Source: Escherichia sp. E4742
GTDB taxonomy: Bacteria > Pseudomonadota > Gammaproteobacteria > Enterobacterales > Enterobacteriaceae
NCBI RefSeq assembly: GCF_005843885.1
Contig: NZ_CP040443.1
Span: 1,426,001-1,490,000, forward strand
Reading direction: 5' to 3'
DNA: 64,000 nucleotides
The position numbers and the translations under genes were made by a program. This document shows positions 49,030 through 58,772 of this stretch, piece after piece. Positions within the stretch are counted from its first letter, which is position 1, and each line of letters opens with the position of its first letter. A model generated the notes under the pieces. It was not told where the DNA came from. It made no database searches and saw only the letters and a program-made list of their open reading frames with translations.

Positions 49030-50520
49030 TTAACTTTTGGTTTTGACTAAATCGTTTTTGGCACCGCCAAACGGCACGGCACCGCTGAATGGTTTACCGT
49101 CGATAGCGTCATGAGTACGCAACGCTTCCGGGCGCAACCAACGCTGAACGCGAGAAGGCATATCCAGCCCAATCAGCAGGATCACCACGAACGTCAGACT
49201 GAACGAAAGCGATCCCAGTGCCGTCCCCAGATCCAGACGTTGAGCAATCAACGCACCAATGATCGGCGCCAGTGCGCCACCAAGTGCACCAACGTTGTAG
49301 GTAAAGCCCAGGCCCGCCGCACGCTGATCGGTATCGAAATAACCACCAATCAGTTTCGGTAAGATCCCCGAGATGCCCTGACCGAGCATTTGCTGGAAGA
49401 ACAGTAACAGACCAAGTACCCAGACGTTGGCGCCGCCAATCGCAAATACCGGAATAATCAGCAATTGCGAAGCTAACAGGCTACAAACGTAGGCTTTGCG
49501 CGTTCCCAGCCAGTCACCGAGGAAGCCGCCAACACAGCAACCCACCGCCGCCCCAAAGCCGCTAAAGAACAGCACATTGGCGACAGTATGCGGGTCATAA
49601 GCAAGATCTGTTTTCAGATACGTTGGCAGCAGTGCCTGAATCGGCCACGAGTAGAGGAAAGCAAATAACACAACCACCATCAGCATTACGCCCGTTGGCC
49701 AGCGTTTGCCCGTACTCTGTACCATAAAGCTGATAAAGATTGCGGCGCATAACAGCCCGAGAACAGCGACGATTGCGGCATTTTGCAGGTTACCGGCGAA
49801 GCAGAACCACAGCGCAGTAGCCGCCGCCAGCGTCATAACGATATTGGCGATGCGATGTTCACCACGGTAGAGAATATCCACCATCGTGCGTACCGGTGCT
49901 TTACCCCCGTGTTTCTCTTTCCAGTCTTCGGCTTCCGGAATGTTTTTCCGCAGCCAGAGAGCAAAGATGATCGGTAAGATGCCGATAAAGAACAGCGCAC
50001 GCCAGCCCCAGATCGGAACCACCAGGCTGTAAACCTGAGCGGCAACGACGGCCCCCACAGAGAAGCCTGAAATCAGAAAACCACTGGCTTTGTTACGCAG
50101 ATGCTTTGGCCAGCTTTCAATGACATAGGTGGCGCTGGAACCATATTCACCCGCCATCCCCATGCCGATGACCAGACGAGCGATAAACATAGTGATGTAA
50201 CCAGGCGCGAAGCCGCAGGCCAGCGTCCCGACCGAGAAGAGAACGATACTGGTGACCATTGCCAGACGACGCCCGTAGCGGTCGCCCATAGCGCCAAGCA
50301 TCAGGCCGCCGAACCAACGAGAGATGAAGGCTGCGGAGATCAGACTTGCCGCCTGTACCGTCGTCAGCCCGAATTCACCTTGTACTTCGGTGAGTACCAG
50401 GGCAATTAAAACGAAATCAAAACCATCAAGCAGATATCCCAACCAGGCAGCGGAAAATGCGCGCCATTGCGCACGATTGAGATGGCGATACCACGGGATA
50501 TTCTGGGTTGTAGTACTCAT
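49030..50520 (-). CDS. nanT: Sialic acid transporter NanT (MFS)
   Basis: NanT imports N-acetylneuraminate with protons. The 496 residues form a major facilitator protein with about 14 helices, two more than usual, as known for NanT. The MFS loop GAMGDRYGRRLAM lies between helices 2 and 3 (near 85-97), and GFLGDWLGTRKAY is its repeat. MSTTTQNIPW is the family start. It is second in the nan operon. Confidence 0.97.
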   Translation of the reverse strand: MSTTTQNIPWYRHLNRAQWRAFSAAWLGYLLDGFDFVLIALVLTEVQGEFGLTTVQAASLISAAFISRWFGGLMLGAMGDRYGRRLAMVTSIVLFSVGTLACGFAPGYITMFIARLVIGMGMAGEYGSSATYVIESWPKHLRNKASGFLISGFSVGAVVAAQVYSLVVPIWGWRALFFIGILPIIFALWLRKNIPEAEDWKEKHGGKAPVRTMVDILYRGEHRIANIVMTLAAATALWFCFAGNLQNAAIVAVLGLLCAAIFISFMVQSTGKRWPTGVMLMVVVLFAFLYSWPIQALLPTYLKTDLAYDPHTVANVLFFSGFGAAVGCCVGGFLGDWLGTRKAYVCSLLASQLLIIPVFAIGGANVWVLGLLLFFQQMLGQGISGILPKLIGGYFDTDQRAAGLGFTYNVGALGGALAPIIGALIAQRLDLGTALGSLSFSLTFVVILLIGLDMPSRVQRWLRPEALRTHDAIDGKPFSGAVPFGGAKNDLVKTKS

Positions 50521-50628
50521 TGTGAGTCTCCCGCGGTGGGCAATGCCCACACGCTTTGGTATGAAAATTGTAGGGTACAGATGCGCTTATTTCCCCTCAC
50601 CCGGTAGGGGCGAGCGAGGGGAAAAAAC
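50521..50628. repeat. nanA-nanT spacer with GC-rich palindrome
   Basis: TTCCCCTC (50591-50598) and GAGGGGAA (50616-50623) pair around ACCCGGTAGGGGCGAGC. Such CCCTCACCC-type palindromes recur in E. coli intergenic DNA. It may reduce downstream expression after nanA. Confidence 0.55.
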
Positions 50629-51522
50629 TCACCCGCGCTCTTGCATCAACTGCTGAGCAAGCGCCTTCAGTTCTGGCAGATATTTTTCATCTACCGGACC
50701 AAACGGTTTACGGCACAGCGGAACAGACACCACATCCATATAGTGCAGGACGGTTTTCAGGCCACGGAATACGCCGGTTTTAATCAGCAAATCAATGACT
50801 TTGTTGCACTCAGTTTGCAGCTTCTGCGCGGTCTGGATATCGCCTTCTTTCAGCGCCTTCACGATACTTTGATAACGCCAACCCATGATGTTGTAAGTGC
50901 TGCCGATACCGCCGTCTGCGCCCGCCAGCAGGCCGGAAGCGAAGATTTCGTCGTAACCGTTATAGAGCACCAGATCCGGATGTTCGCGACGGATCTGCTC
51001 CATCTGATAGAGATCGCCAGAGGTCTGTTTCAGCGCGCCGACACCTGGCAACATAACCAGTGTATTGATCTGATCCAGAGTCAGTTTTACCCCGCTCAAT
51101 GCCGGAATGTTGTACACCACCATCGGCAAACCATCCGCCGAATCAATGATTGCCCGATAGTGATCGCAGTGTTCTTCAAAGCTGAAAGGATAGTAGAACG
51201 GCGTAACGGCGGAGACGGCATCGAAGCCATAACGTTTGGCTGAAGCCGCAAGCTGTTGGCTTTCAGCAGTACTGACGCAACCTACGTGAGCGATGAGTTT
51301 AATCTTACCTTTCGCCTCTTCGGCGACAATTTCCAGTACCTGCTCACGCTCGGAAAGGCTCTGCACAAAGGCTTCGCCTGTCGACCCCCCCACGTACAAA
51401 CCGTCGATGCCCTGCTGAATATTGAACTGAACCAGGCGGCGCAGACTCGCTTTATCCAGTGCTTGTTGTTGGTCAAAAGGAGTCAGGAGTGCGGCCATCA
51501 CGCCACGTAAATTCGTTGCCAT
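50629..51522 (-). CDS. nanA: N-acetylneuraminate lyase
   Basis: NanA splits sialic acid to ManNAc and pyruvate. The 297-residue DHDPS-family TIM barrel has the Schiff-base Lys165 in GALKQTSGD, Tyr137 in VVYNIPA and the carboxylate-binding GGSTGE (45-50). The start MATNLRG has GAGGTAT upstream; the earlier in-frame codon would place the NanR operator inside the gene. It is first in the nan operon. Confidence 0.98.
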   Translation of the reverse strand: MATNLRGVMAALLTPFDQQQALDKASLRRLVQFNIQQGIDGLYVGGSTGEAFVQSLSEREQVLEIVAEEAKGKIKLIAHVGCVSTAESQQLAASAKRYGFDAVSAVTPFYYPFSFEEHCDHYRAIIDSADGLPMVVYNIPALSGVKLTLDQINTLVMLPGVGALKQTSGDLYQMEQIRREHPDLVLYNGYDEIFASGLLAGADGGIGSTYNIMGWRYQSIVKALKEGDIQTAQKLQTECNKVIDLLIKTGVFRGLKTVLHYMDVVSVPLCRKPFGPVDEKYLPELKALAQQLMQERG

Positions 51523-51558
51523 AAATACCTCTGAAGTGATGCTTGTCTGTTGAAACGA

Positions 51559-51581
51559 TATACCTTTATACCTGTTATACC
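51559..51581 (-). promoter_or_regulatory. NanR operator
   Basis: On the minus strand three copies of GGTATA (51581-51576, 51572-51567, 51564-51559) stand with spacers of three and two bases, 36-59 bases before nanA. This is the K-12 NanR operator; sialic acid releases NanR. Confidence 0.93.
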
Positions 51582-51644
51582 AGATCAAATAAGCAACACA
51601 TCATACAGAACGCTTATAATGCGATCTGCTTCACTAAAGTGGCA

Positions 51645-52436
51645 TTATTTCTTTTTGTGAGTGGTTTGGCCGAAGGCGTGCCAGGTGGCAGAAACGCTGT
51701 TGAGATGCGATTGCAACGCGCGATCGGCTTCGTCGGGATCGTGGCGGCGGATCGCGTCAACGATCGCAATATGTTGTTGATAGCTGACGTTGTTATGCTC
51801 ATGCAATGCCTGATCGGCGACCGTTGGGCGCGCGGCGATCAACCAGTCGAGCAAGGCAACGTGGATTGCCTTAAAGATCGGATTACCCGGGATCTCCGCC
51901 AGTACGCGGTGGAAATCAACGTCTGAACGAATGAACGCGGCATTGTTATCCAGCGACTGACTGTTGATTTCCAGGGCTTTTGCCAGCAAATCGATTTGTT
52001 CATCGGTGGCATGTTCAGCCGCATAGCGCACCAGGCTGGACTCAAAGAACAGACGTAACTGTTCAAAATGGGCTATCCCTCCTGGATGAGAAAGGAAATC
52101 TTTCGCCATGCCGGAAAGCTCGCCGATGATGGTGTCCGCGGAAGGACGCGAGACGCGAGCGCGCTCACCGTTATTTATTTGCACCAGACCTTTACGCTTT
52201 AACGCCGCCAGCGCTTCACGCACCGAAGGACGCCCGACGTTAAAGAACGCCATGAGTTCGCGCTCAGACGGCAACTGCTCCCCTTCGCCAAACTCGCGGC
52301 GGCGGATCATCTGCTCCAGCTCTTCTTCCACCATTTCGGAGAGTTTTTTACGCGCCAGCGGACGGCTACGCAAGTTGCGACCAATTGCAGGTGAAGAATC
52401 TTCTTTTTGCGAATCAAATGCGTTCATAAGGCCCAT
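51645..52436 (-). CDS. nanR: Sialic acid-responsive repressor NanR
   Basis: NanR is a GntR-family (FadR subfamily) repressor of the nan genes. The 263 residues have a winged helix-turn-helix (about 30-100; LPSERELMAFFNVGRPSVREALAAL in part) and a C-terminal all-helical FCD ligand domain with Asp/His metal-type residues (VDFHRVLAEI). It lies just upstream of the operon it controls, on the same strand. Confidence 0.97.
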   Translation of the reverse strand: MGLMNAFDSQKEDSSPAIGRNLRSRPLARKKLSEMVEEELEQMIRRREFGEGEQLPSERELMAFFNVGRPSVREALAALKRKGLVQINNGERARVSRPSADTIIGELSGMAKDFLSHPGGIAHFEQLRLFFESSLVRYAAEHATDEQIDLLAKALEINSQSLDNNAAFIRSDVDFHRVLAEIPGNPIFKAIHVALLDWLIAARPTVADQALHEHNNVSYQQHIAIVDAIRRHDPDEADRALQSHLNSVSATWHAFGQTTHKKK

Positions 52437-52816
52437 TCTTTAAGGTCAGTGTGATTAACATCATCAATGACATCCTATCACAGGAATGAAAGCAGGGTGA
52501 AACGAAGGGGTTTACTCTTCGTACAGCATCATTATCGTAATTAATTTAATAATTAACTTTTGCGAAAAATAAATATAACGCAGATAAAAACATCCCGGCC
52601 AAATTATTTACAAGAATATTCATAGACATTATGAATATTATGAATGTGTTCTTGCGAAATAATCATAACTGTATATTTTATAATGAAAAATCATCTTTAT
52701 TACGATTAAAAAATTCGACACCAACACCATAAATAGCCTTGTAAAAAATATAACATCATTGTTTTCAATCTGCCGTTAATGGGATTGACCATATTCTTTT
52801 GACACGGAGTTGAACA
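52437..52816. promoter_or_regulatory. nanR-dcuD divergent intergenic region
   Basis: A 380-base, very AT-rich stretch between divergent genes. It must hold the nanR and dcuD promoters. I see several A/T tracts but no ORF and no convincing FNR or CRP palindrome. CACGGAG before 52817 is the dcuD ribosome binding site. Confidence 0.5.
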
Positions 52817-54184
52817 ATGTTCGGCATAATTATTTCTGTCATCGTGTTAATAACGATGGGCTATTTGATCCTTAAAAATTACAAACCACAGGTGGTGCTG
52901 GCCGCAGCTGGTATCTTCCTGATGATGTGTGGTGTCTGGTTAGGGTTTGGGGGTGTACTCGACCCCGCCAAAAGCAGCGGCTATCTGATTGTTGATATTT
53001 ATAATGAAATCCTGCGCATGCTGTCCAACCGCATTGCCGGGTTGGGGCTGTCGATTATGGCGGTGGGCGGTTATGCCCGCTATATGGAGCGCATAGGAGC
53101 CAGTCGGGCGATGGTGAGCTTGTTAAGCCGCCCGTTAAAGCTCATTCGCTCACCGTATCTCATACTGTCGGCAACTTACGTCATCGGTCAAATCATGGCG
53201 CAGTTTATTACCAGCGCCTCCGGTCTGGGTATGTTGCTGATGGTCACGTTATTTCCGACGCTGGTGAGTCTGGGAGTAAGTCGCCTCTCTGCGGTGGCGG
53301 TTATCGCGACCACCATGTCTATTGAATGGGGAATTCTGGAAACGAACTCCATTTTTGCCGCCCAGGTAGCGGGAATGAAAATCGCCACTTACTTCTTCCA
53401 CTATCAGCTACCGGTCGCCTCTTGTGTCATTCTCTCAGTGGCTATCTCCCACTTTTTCGTGCAACGCGCTTTTGACAAAAAAGATAAAAATATCAATCAC
53501 GAACAGGCGGATCAAAAGGATCTCAACAATGTCCCACCGCTCTATTACGCCATTTTACCGGTGATGCCGTTAATCCTGATGCTCGGCTCGCTGTTCCTCG
53601 CCCACGTCGGGCTGATGCAGTCAGAACTGCATCTGGTAGTGGTAATGTTACTAAGTTTGACGGTGACGATGTTTGTTGAGTTCTTCCGCAAGCATAACTT
53701 GCGCGAAACAATGGACGATGTGCAGGCGTTTTTTGACGGCATGGGTACGCAGTTTGCCAACGTGGTAACGCTGGTGGTCGCGGGTGAAATATTTGCGAAA
53801 GGCTTAACGACGATTGGCACCGTTGATGCGGTTATCAAAGGCGCAGAGCATTCTGGCCTTGGTGGCATTGGCGTGATGATTATTATGGCGCTGGTAATTG
53901 CCATTTGTGCCATTGTGATGGGCTCCGGCAATGCGCCATTTATGTCATTTGCCAGCCTTATTCCGAATATCGCTGCTGGACTGCACGTACCCGCGGTAGT
54001 GATGATTATGCCGATGCACTTTGCCACAACGCTGGCGCGTGCGGTTTCGCCGATTACTGCGGTAGTGGTAGTAACTTCAGGAATAGCAGGCGTTTCGCCC
54101 TTTGAAGTGGTGAAGCGGACTGCGATCCCAATGGCCGTCGGATTCGTGGTGAATATGATTGCCACAATTACGCTATTTTATTAA
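52817..54184 (+). CDS. dcuD: Putative C4-dicarboxylate transporter DcuD
   Basis: A 455-residue membrane protein of the DcuC family with about 12 helices and a polar loop near 220-240 (DKKDKNINHEQADQKD). It resembles the anaerobic succinate exporter DcuC, but K-12 DcuD shows little activity under tested conditions. It is monocistronic and ends at a bidirectional terminator. Confidence 0.95.
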   Translation: MFGIIISVIVLITMGYLILKNYKPQVVLAAAGIFLMMCGVWLGFGGVLDPAKSSGYLIVDIYNEILRMLSNRIAGLGLSIMAVGGYARYMERIGASRAMVSLLSRPLKLIRSPYLILSATYVIGQIMAQFITSASGLGMLLMVTLFPTLVSLGVSRLSAVAVIATTMSIEWGILETNSIFAAQVAGMKIATYFFHYQLPVASCVILSVAISHFFVQRAFDKKDKNINHEQADQKDLNNVPPLYYAILPVMPLILMLGSLFLAHVGLMQSELHLVVVMLLSLTVTMFVEFFRKHNLRETMDDVQAFFDGMGTQFANVVTLVVAGEIFAKGLTTIGTVDAVIKGAEHSGLGGIGVMIIMALVIAICAIVMGSGNAPFMSFASLIPNIAAGLHVPAVVMIMPMHFATTLARAVSPITAVVVVTSGIAGVSPFEVVKRTAIPMAVGFVVNMIATITLFY

Positions 54185-54198
54185 GCCCTTAAAACGAC

Positions 54199-54224
54199 AA
54201 AACAGGCCACATGGGCCTGTTTTT
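54199..54224. terminator. Bidirectional terminator between dcuD and sspB
   Basis: AAACAGGCC and GGCCTGTTT arms are flanked by A and T tracts, serving both convergent genes. Confidence 0.88.
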
Positions 54225-54227
54225 GTT

Positions 54228-54725
54228 TTACTTCACAACGCGTAATGCCGGGCGACCACCACGTGGCGGTTGCGGCGGTTCATCATCAGGATGATTATCA
54301 TCATCGCGATCTGGCTTATCGCCATCAATGACCGACATAACGGTTTCATTATCTGCCGATACATCTTCATCATTCATGATGCTGGCATCTTCGTCGTAGG
54401 CAGCTTCAGGCTCGAACATTGTGCCTGCGCCATTTTCACGGGCGTAAATAGCCAGCACAGCAGCCAGCGGTACTGAAACTTGCCGCGGGATACCGCCAAA
54501 GCGCGCGTTAAAGCGCACTTCATCATTCGCCAGTTCCAGGTTGCCGACCGCACGCGGAGCAATGTTGAGTACGATTTGCCCGTCACGTGCATATTCCATA
54601 GGAACCTGCACGCCAGGGAGCGTCACATCCACCACCAGGTGCGGCGTGAGCTGGTTATCCAGCAACCACTCATAGAATGCACGCAGCAGATAGGGACGAC
54701 GTGGTGTTAGCTGTGACAAATCCAT
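54228..54725 (-). CDS. sspB: ClpXP protease specificity-enhancing factor SspB
   Basis: SspB tethers SsrA-tagged proteins and RseA fragments to ClpX. The 165 residues have a compact substrate-binding domain (1-110), an acidic flexible linker and the C-terminal ClpX-docking peptide RGGRPALRVVK. It lies 5 bases after sspA in one operon. It connects with degS (60976), which starts the RseA cleavage that SspB helps finish. Confidence 0.97.
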   Translation of the reverse strand: MDLSQLTPRRPYLLRAFYEWLLDNQLTPHLVVDVTLPGVQVPMEYARDGQIVLNIAPRAVGNLELANDEVRFNARFGGIPRQVSVPLAAVLAIYARENGAGTMFEPEAAYDEDASIMNDEDVSADNETVMSVIDGDKPDRDDDNHPDDEPPQPPRGGRPALRVVK

Positions 54726-54730
54726 ACAGA

Positions 54731-55369
54731 TTAACTCCGGCCCAGACGCATTTCACGTTCAGCTTCGGTTAAGGAAGCAAGGAAAGAGTCACGCTCAAAG
54801 ACGCGGGTCATATAGCCTTTCAGCTCTTTCGCCCCCGGGCCGCTGAACTCGATGCCCAGTTGCGGCAGACGCCACAGCAGCGGAGCAAGGTAGCAATCGA
54901 CCAGGCTGAACTCATCGCTCAGGAAGTACGGCTTCTGACCGAAGACCGGCGCAATAGCCAGCAGTTCTTCGCGCAGTTGCTTACGAGCGGCATCCGCTTC
55001 AGAAGCTGAACCGTTGATGATGGTGTTCATCAGCGTGTACCAGTCTTTTTCGATGCGGTGCATGTACAGGCGGCTTTCACCGCGAGCTACCGGGTAAACA
55101 GGCATCAGTGGCGGATGCGGGAAACGCTCATCCAGGTATTCCATAATGATGCGAGATTCCCACAGGGTCAGCTCACGATCCACCAGGGTCGGAACGCTCT
55201 GATTCGGGTTGAGGTCAATCAGATCCTGAGGCGGATTGTCCTTTTCCACGTGTTCGATCTCGAAACTTACACCTTTTTCAGCCAGCACGATGCGGACCTG
55301 ATGGCTATAGATGTCAGTAGGACCGGAAAACAGCGTCATTACCGAACGTTTGTTGGCAGCGACAGCCAT
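54731..55369 (-). CDS. sspA: Stringent starvation protein A
   Basis: SspA binds RNA polymerase-sigma70 and promotes acid-stress genes and phage P1 late genes. The 212-residue protein has a glutathione S-transferase fold: thioredoxin-like domain (10-88; NQSVPTLVDRELTLWESRII) and helical domain with the surface motif PHPPLMPVYP. It lacks GST activity. It is upstream of sspB; the gap to the next gene is 268 bases, holding its promoter. Confidence 0.97.
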   Translation of the reverse strand: MAVAANKRSVMTLFSGPTDIYSHQVRIVLAEKGVSFEIEHVEKDNPPQDLIDLNPNQSVPTLVDRELTLWESRIIMEYLDERFPHPPLMPVYPVARGESRLYMHRIEKDWYTLMNTIINGSASEADAARKQLREELLAIAPVFGQKPYFLSDEFSLVDCYLAPLLWRLPQLGIEFSGPGAKELKGYMTRVFERDSFLASLTEAEREMRLGRS

Positions 55370-55637
55370 GAAAACCTCCAGGTATAGTCAGAATTTTTAC
55401 TGCTACCAGCCACCAGGTGGCCAGTCAGAAGTTATGTTACCCAGTAAGGAACGACTCTCTTTGTTCGAAAAACAAACAAAAAATGAGCAATACCCGACAT
55501 TTGGGCAGAAAATTGGATGATAGTTTACCAGATTTTGCGACCTTTGTGGTGAGTCGATGCCGGAAATGGGGAAAAAGAGATGTTCCTTAGTCTGAAATGC
55601 TTGACTTAATCCCCACCAGAAATGTTGTCTACCTCTT

Positions 55638-56432
55638 TTACGCCGTTGCTATCGGTGCGCCCCAGCCATCAAAACTACCGCCATGCTTTTCAGCCAAATC
55701 GGTAAGCTGGCATGTAATATCGGTCATATGCCATTGTTCAGGAGCATCAGTGTTAGTAAATGACGCCATATACCCAGGTTGTTGGTCGTTCATCCGAATG
55801 CTCACCAGCGTAATGCCATATGGCAATTTCGTCACGTCCTCCGCAAAGGCGCGTGCAGAAGCTTCTGTCGGCAATGTCGCGTAGTAATCAATGGTGCGTG
55901 GAAGAGTCAAATCGTCACCATGTTCCAGCAGCCCACGGCATACGCGGGAATCGTGTATCCAGTTCCAGTCATATTTCGACGGGTACAGGAACTGGCGATA
56001 GTAATTTCCGTTATCGTTTTTACTCATACTATAGCTGCAAGAGACTTCCGGGCCACCCGCGAGCAATTTATCCAGCGTTCTTTCCCAGTCCAGATCTTTT
56101 TCCGACTGGAAAACAAAATCGCGCCAGCCCTCTTGTGTTACCACCCCCACCAACCAAATCGGTAATGCCTTGCCCCTCTCCTCAAGCCAGTCCTCTATAC
56201 GATTTAAACGTTGTGTTTCATCAGGCTGCGGTAAACCGTTTTCATAACAATGGGTATAACGCACACGAAAGAACCAGGTGTGGTTAAGTCGATCAAATCT
56301 TTCGTCCTGAATGGCGCCGATATCAACACGTATGCCCGTGACATGGTCATCCACTGTTGTAATAAAGAACTCCCATTTATTCGACAACGTTAAAGATTCT
56401 TTCTTGTTAAACAATGCATTAAATAATCCCAT
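55638..56432 (-). CDS. DUF695 domain protein with RraB-like C-terminus
   Basis: A 264-residue protein absent from K-12 at this site. Residues about 15-145 fit DUF695 (WEFFITTVDDHVTGIRVDIG, then WFFRVRYTH and the WLEERG helix). Residues about 170-260 fit the RraB family (TIDYYATLPTEASARAFAED in order, ending LAEKHGGSFDGWGAP). RraB inhibits RNase E, but whether this fusion does so is unknown. GAAAAGGATATCGCG precedes the ATG. It sits between the rpsI terminator and the sspA promoter region with its own upstream gap of about 95 bases. Confidence 0.85.
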   Translation of the reverse strand: MGLFNALFNKKESLTLSNKWEFFITTVDDHVTGIRVDIGAIQDERFDRLNHTWFFRVRYTHCYENGLPQPDETQRLNRIEDWLEERGKALPIWLVGVVTQEGWRDFVFQSEKDLDWERTLDKLLAGGPEVSCSYSMSKNDNGNYYRQFLYPSKYDWNWIHDSRVCRGLLEHGDDLTLPRTIDYYATLPTEASARAFAEDVTKLPYGITLVSIRMNDQQPGYMASFTNTDAPEQWHMTDITCQLTDLAEKHGGSFDGWGAPIATA

Positions 56433-56528
56433 CGCGATATCCTTTTCTACAGTCCGTGGAAAATACTATTAAAAAGAGAATAATGCTGAAGAGAGAGGGA
56501 AAAGAGGCTGGAATCGGACTTTAGCCAT

Positions 56529-56556
56529 AAAAAAACCCGCCGAAGCGGGTTTTTTT
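56529..56556 (-). terminator. rplM-rpsI terminator
   Basis: On the minus strand CCCGC-TTCG-GCGGG followed by T8 (with A tract on the other side), 33 bases after rpsI. The UUCG tetraloop makes it very stable. Confidence 0.95.
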
Positions 56557-56588
56557 CGCAAATTGTATTCTGCCGAAGCAGAAAGCAA

Positions 56589-56984
<396 letters not shown>

Positions 56985-56996
56985 CTATAATCCCGA

Positions 56997-57425
56997 TTAG
57001 ATGTCAAGAACTTGCGGTTGCTGTGCCGCGTGGTTGTGCTCGTTACCCGCGTAAACTTTCAGTTTACGGAACATAGCACGACCCAGCGGGCCTTTTGGCA
57101 ACATGCCTTTAACCGCGATTTCAATCACACGCTCAGGACGGCGAGCAATCATCTCTTCAAAGGTCGCTTGTTTGATACCACCGATGTGACCGGTGTGATG
57201 ATAGTACACTTTGTCAGTACGCTTGTTGCCGGTTACAGCAACTTTGTCAGCGTTCAGAACGATGATGTAATCACCGGTATCTACGTGCGGAGTGTATTCC
57301 GCTTTGTGCTTACCGCGCAGGCGCAGAGCCAGTTCGGAAGCCAGACGGCCCAGAGTTTTACCGGTCGCGTCAACAACATACCAGTCGCGTTTTACGGTTT
57401 CTGGTTTAGCTGTAAAAGTTTTCAT
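56997..57425 (-). CDS. rplM: 50S ribosomal protein L13
   Basis: L13 is an early 50S assembly protein and represses its own operon at the mRNA leader. The 142 residues include WYVVDATGKTLGRLAS, YIIVLNADKVAVTG and HHTGHIGGIK. The start MKTFTAKPE is the family start; an upstream open frame covers the leader. Confidence 0.98.
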   Translation of the reverse strand: MKTFTAKPETVKRDWYVVDATGKTLGRLASELALRLRGKHKAEYTPHVDTGDYIIVLNADKVAVTGNKRTDKVYYHHTGHIGGIKQATFEEMIARRPERVIEIAVKGMLPKGPLGRAMFRKLKVYAGNEHNHAAQQPQVLDI

Positions 57426-57595
57426 TAAAAGCTTACCCAATAAATAGTTACACGTTGGTGAACACCCAAACGTCTTCAATTGTTGAGGTTCACACGACAA
57501 AGTCCGGCAAACCTACCCCTTCGAATAGCCTATGCCAGCACACAAAAAGTTTCGGGAAAAAAAACTTTCTTGTAACGTGGGGTCGCAGGATTATA
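57426..57595 (-). promoter_or_regulatory. rplM promoter and L13-responsive leader
   Basis: On the minus strand -10 TATAAT (57595-57590) has only a weak -35 (TCGATC) 17 bases upstream. RNA starting near 57583 would give a leader of about 155 bases, with the T-rich segment 57560-57570 and complementary pieces GTGTGAACC/GGTGTTCAC-like around 57457-57500. In K-12, L13 binding to this leader blocks translation. Exact structure not determined here. Confidence 0.65.
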
Positions 57596-57603
57596 GAGAA
57601 GTC

Positions 57604-57627
57604 GGGGTCAAAGATCGACCCCTTTTT
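57604..57627 (+). terminator. Plus-oriented hairpin upstream of rplM
   Basis: GGGGTC (57604-57609) and GACCCC (57617-57622) are followed by TTTTT on the plus strand. All adjacent genes run on the minus strand, so it faces antisense transcription into zapE. It also overlaps the expected rplM -35 position. Confidence 0.65.
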
Positions 57628-57644
57628 GTGATTTATGGCAGGTT

Positions 57645-58772
57645 TTACCCCGCCAAATGCTCGCGCTTCAAATACTCTTCGCTCTGCATCTCTTGTAGAC
57701 GTGACAGGCAACGCTGGAACTCAAACTTCAGTCGCTCGCCCTGATAAATTTCATACAAAGGCACTTCTGCGCTCACCACTAATTTGACATGGCGCTCGTA
57801 AAACTCATCCACCAGCGCAATAAAACGTCGCGCTTCGCTCTCCATCAACCGCGTCATGACTGGCACATCAAACAACATCACTGTGTGAAACAGGCGTGAG
57901 AGCGCTATATAGTCATGCTGGCTGCGGGCATCAACACACAAGGTGGTAAAAGAGACGGCAAGCGTCTGATTCTCAGCGCCCATTGTCGCCAGCGGCCGAT
58001 GGTTGATTTCTAACGTCGGTGAATTTTCTCGTTTCGCCCCCGCCAGCACCAACCAAAGTTTATCCATTTGCGCACGGGTTTCATCATTGAGCGGCGACAG
58101 CCATAAATGCGCCTGGGTAAGCGTTCGTAGTCGATAATCGACGCCTGCATCGACATTCATTACATCGCAATACTGTTTAATGGCGTCGATAGCCGGAAGA
58201 AAACGCGCTCGTTGCAGACCATTACGATAAAGCTCATCAGGCGGAATATTTGACGTTGCGACCAGCGTTATTCCGCGAGCGAACAGGGCTTTCATTAAAC
58301 CGCCAAGCAACATGGCATCGGTAATATCCGAAACAAAAAATTCATCAAAACAGAGGACATCGGTTTCTGCTTTGAAGCGATCGGCAATAATTTCCAGCGG
58401 GTCAGTCTGCCCCTGTAATGCAGTCAGTTCTTCATGCACGCGCAGCATAAAACGGTGAAAGTGCAGGCGCTGTTTCCGCTCACCCGGCAAACTTTGATAG
58501 AAAAGGTCCATCAGCCAGGTTTTCCCGCGTCCTACACCGCCCCACATATATAAGCCACGCACCGGTGCACTGCTTGCCTCTTCGCGCTTACCCCACAGTT
58601 TACCGACTCGCGCCATTAACCCACTCGCCCTCGCAGTGGGCGGCGTGCTGTTGATTAATTCCTGGTAGATAATCTCCAGCCGACTGACGGCCTCTTTTTG
58701 TACGTCGTCGGGTTGATGGCTGCCCTCATTGAGCGCCTTCAGGTATTGCGATGTCGGGGTAACGCTTTGCAT
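57645..58772 (-). CDS. zapE: Cell division protein ZapE (AFG1-like ATPase)
   Basis: ZapE is an ATPase that appears at the septum late in division and destabilises FtsZ polymers in vitro. The 375 residues contain Walker A WGGVGRGKTWL (about 74-84) and Walker B VLCFDEFFVSDITDA, as in AFG1/LACE1. It is divergent from zapG. Confidence 0.96.
   Translation of the reverse strand: MQSVTPTSQYLKALNEGSHQPDDVQKEAVSRLEIIYQELINSTPPTARASGLMARVGKLWGKREEASSAPVRGLYMWGGVGRGKTWLMDLFYQSLPGERKQRLHFHRFMLRVHEELTALQGQTDPLEIIADRFKAETDVLCFDEFFVSDITDAMLLGGLMKALFARGITLVATSNIPPDELYRNGLQRARFLPAIDAIKQYCDVMNVDAGVDYRLRTLTQAHLWLSPLNDETRAQMDKLWLVLAGAKRENSPTLEINHRPLATMGAENQTLAVSFTTLCVDARSQHDYIALSRLFHTVMLFDVPVMTRLMESEARRFIALVDEFYERHVKLVVSAEVPLYEIYQGERLKFEFQRCLSRLQEMQSEEYLKREHLAG

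Noticed and set aside
51582..51625. CRP site upstream of nanA
   Set aside because: TGTGTTGCTTATTTGATC resembles a half-site only; the second half does not match TCACA.
52437..52816. FNR site before dcuD
   Set aside because: No TTGAT-N4-ATCAA match was found with acceptable symmetry.
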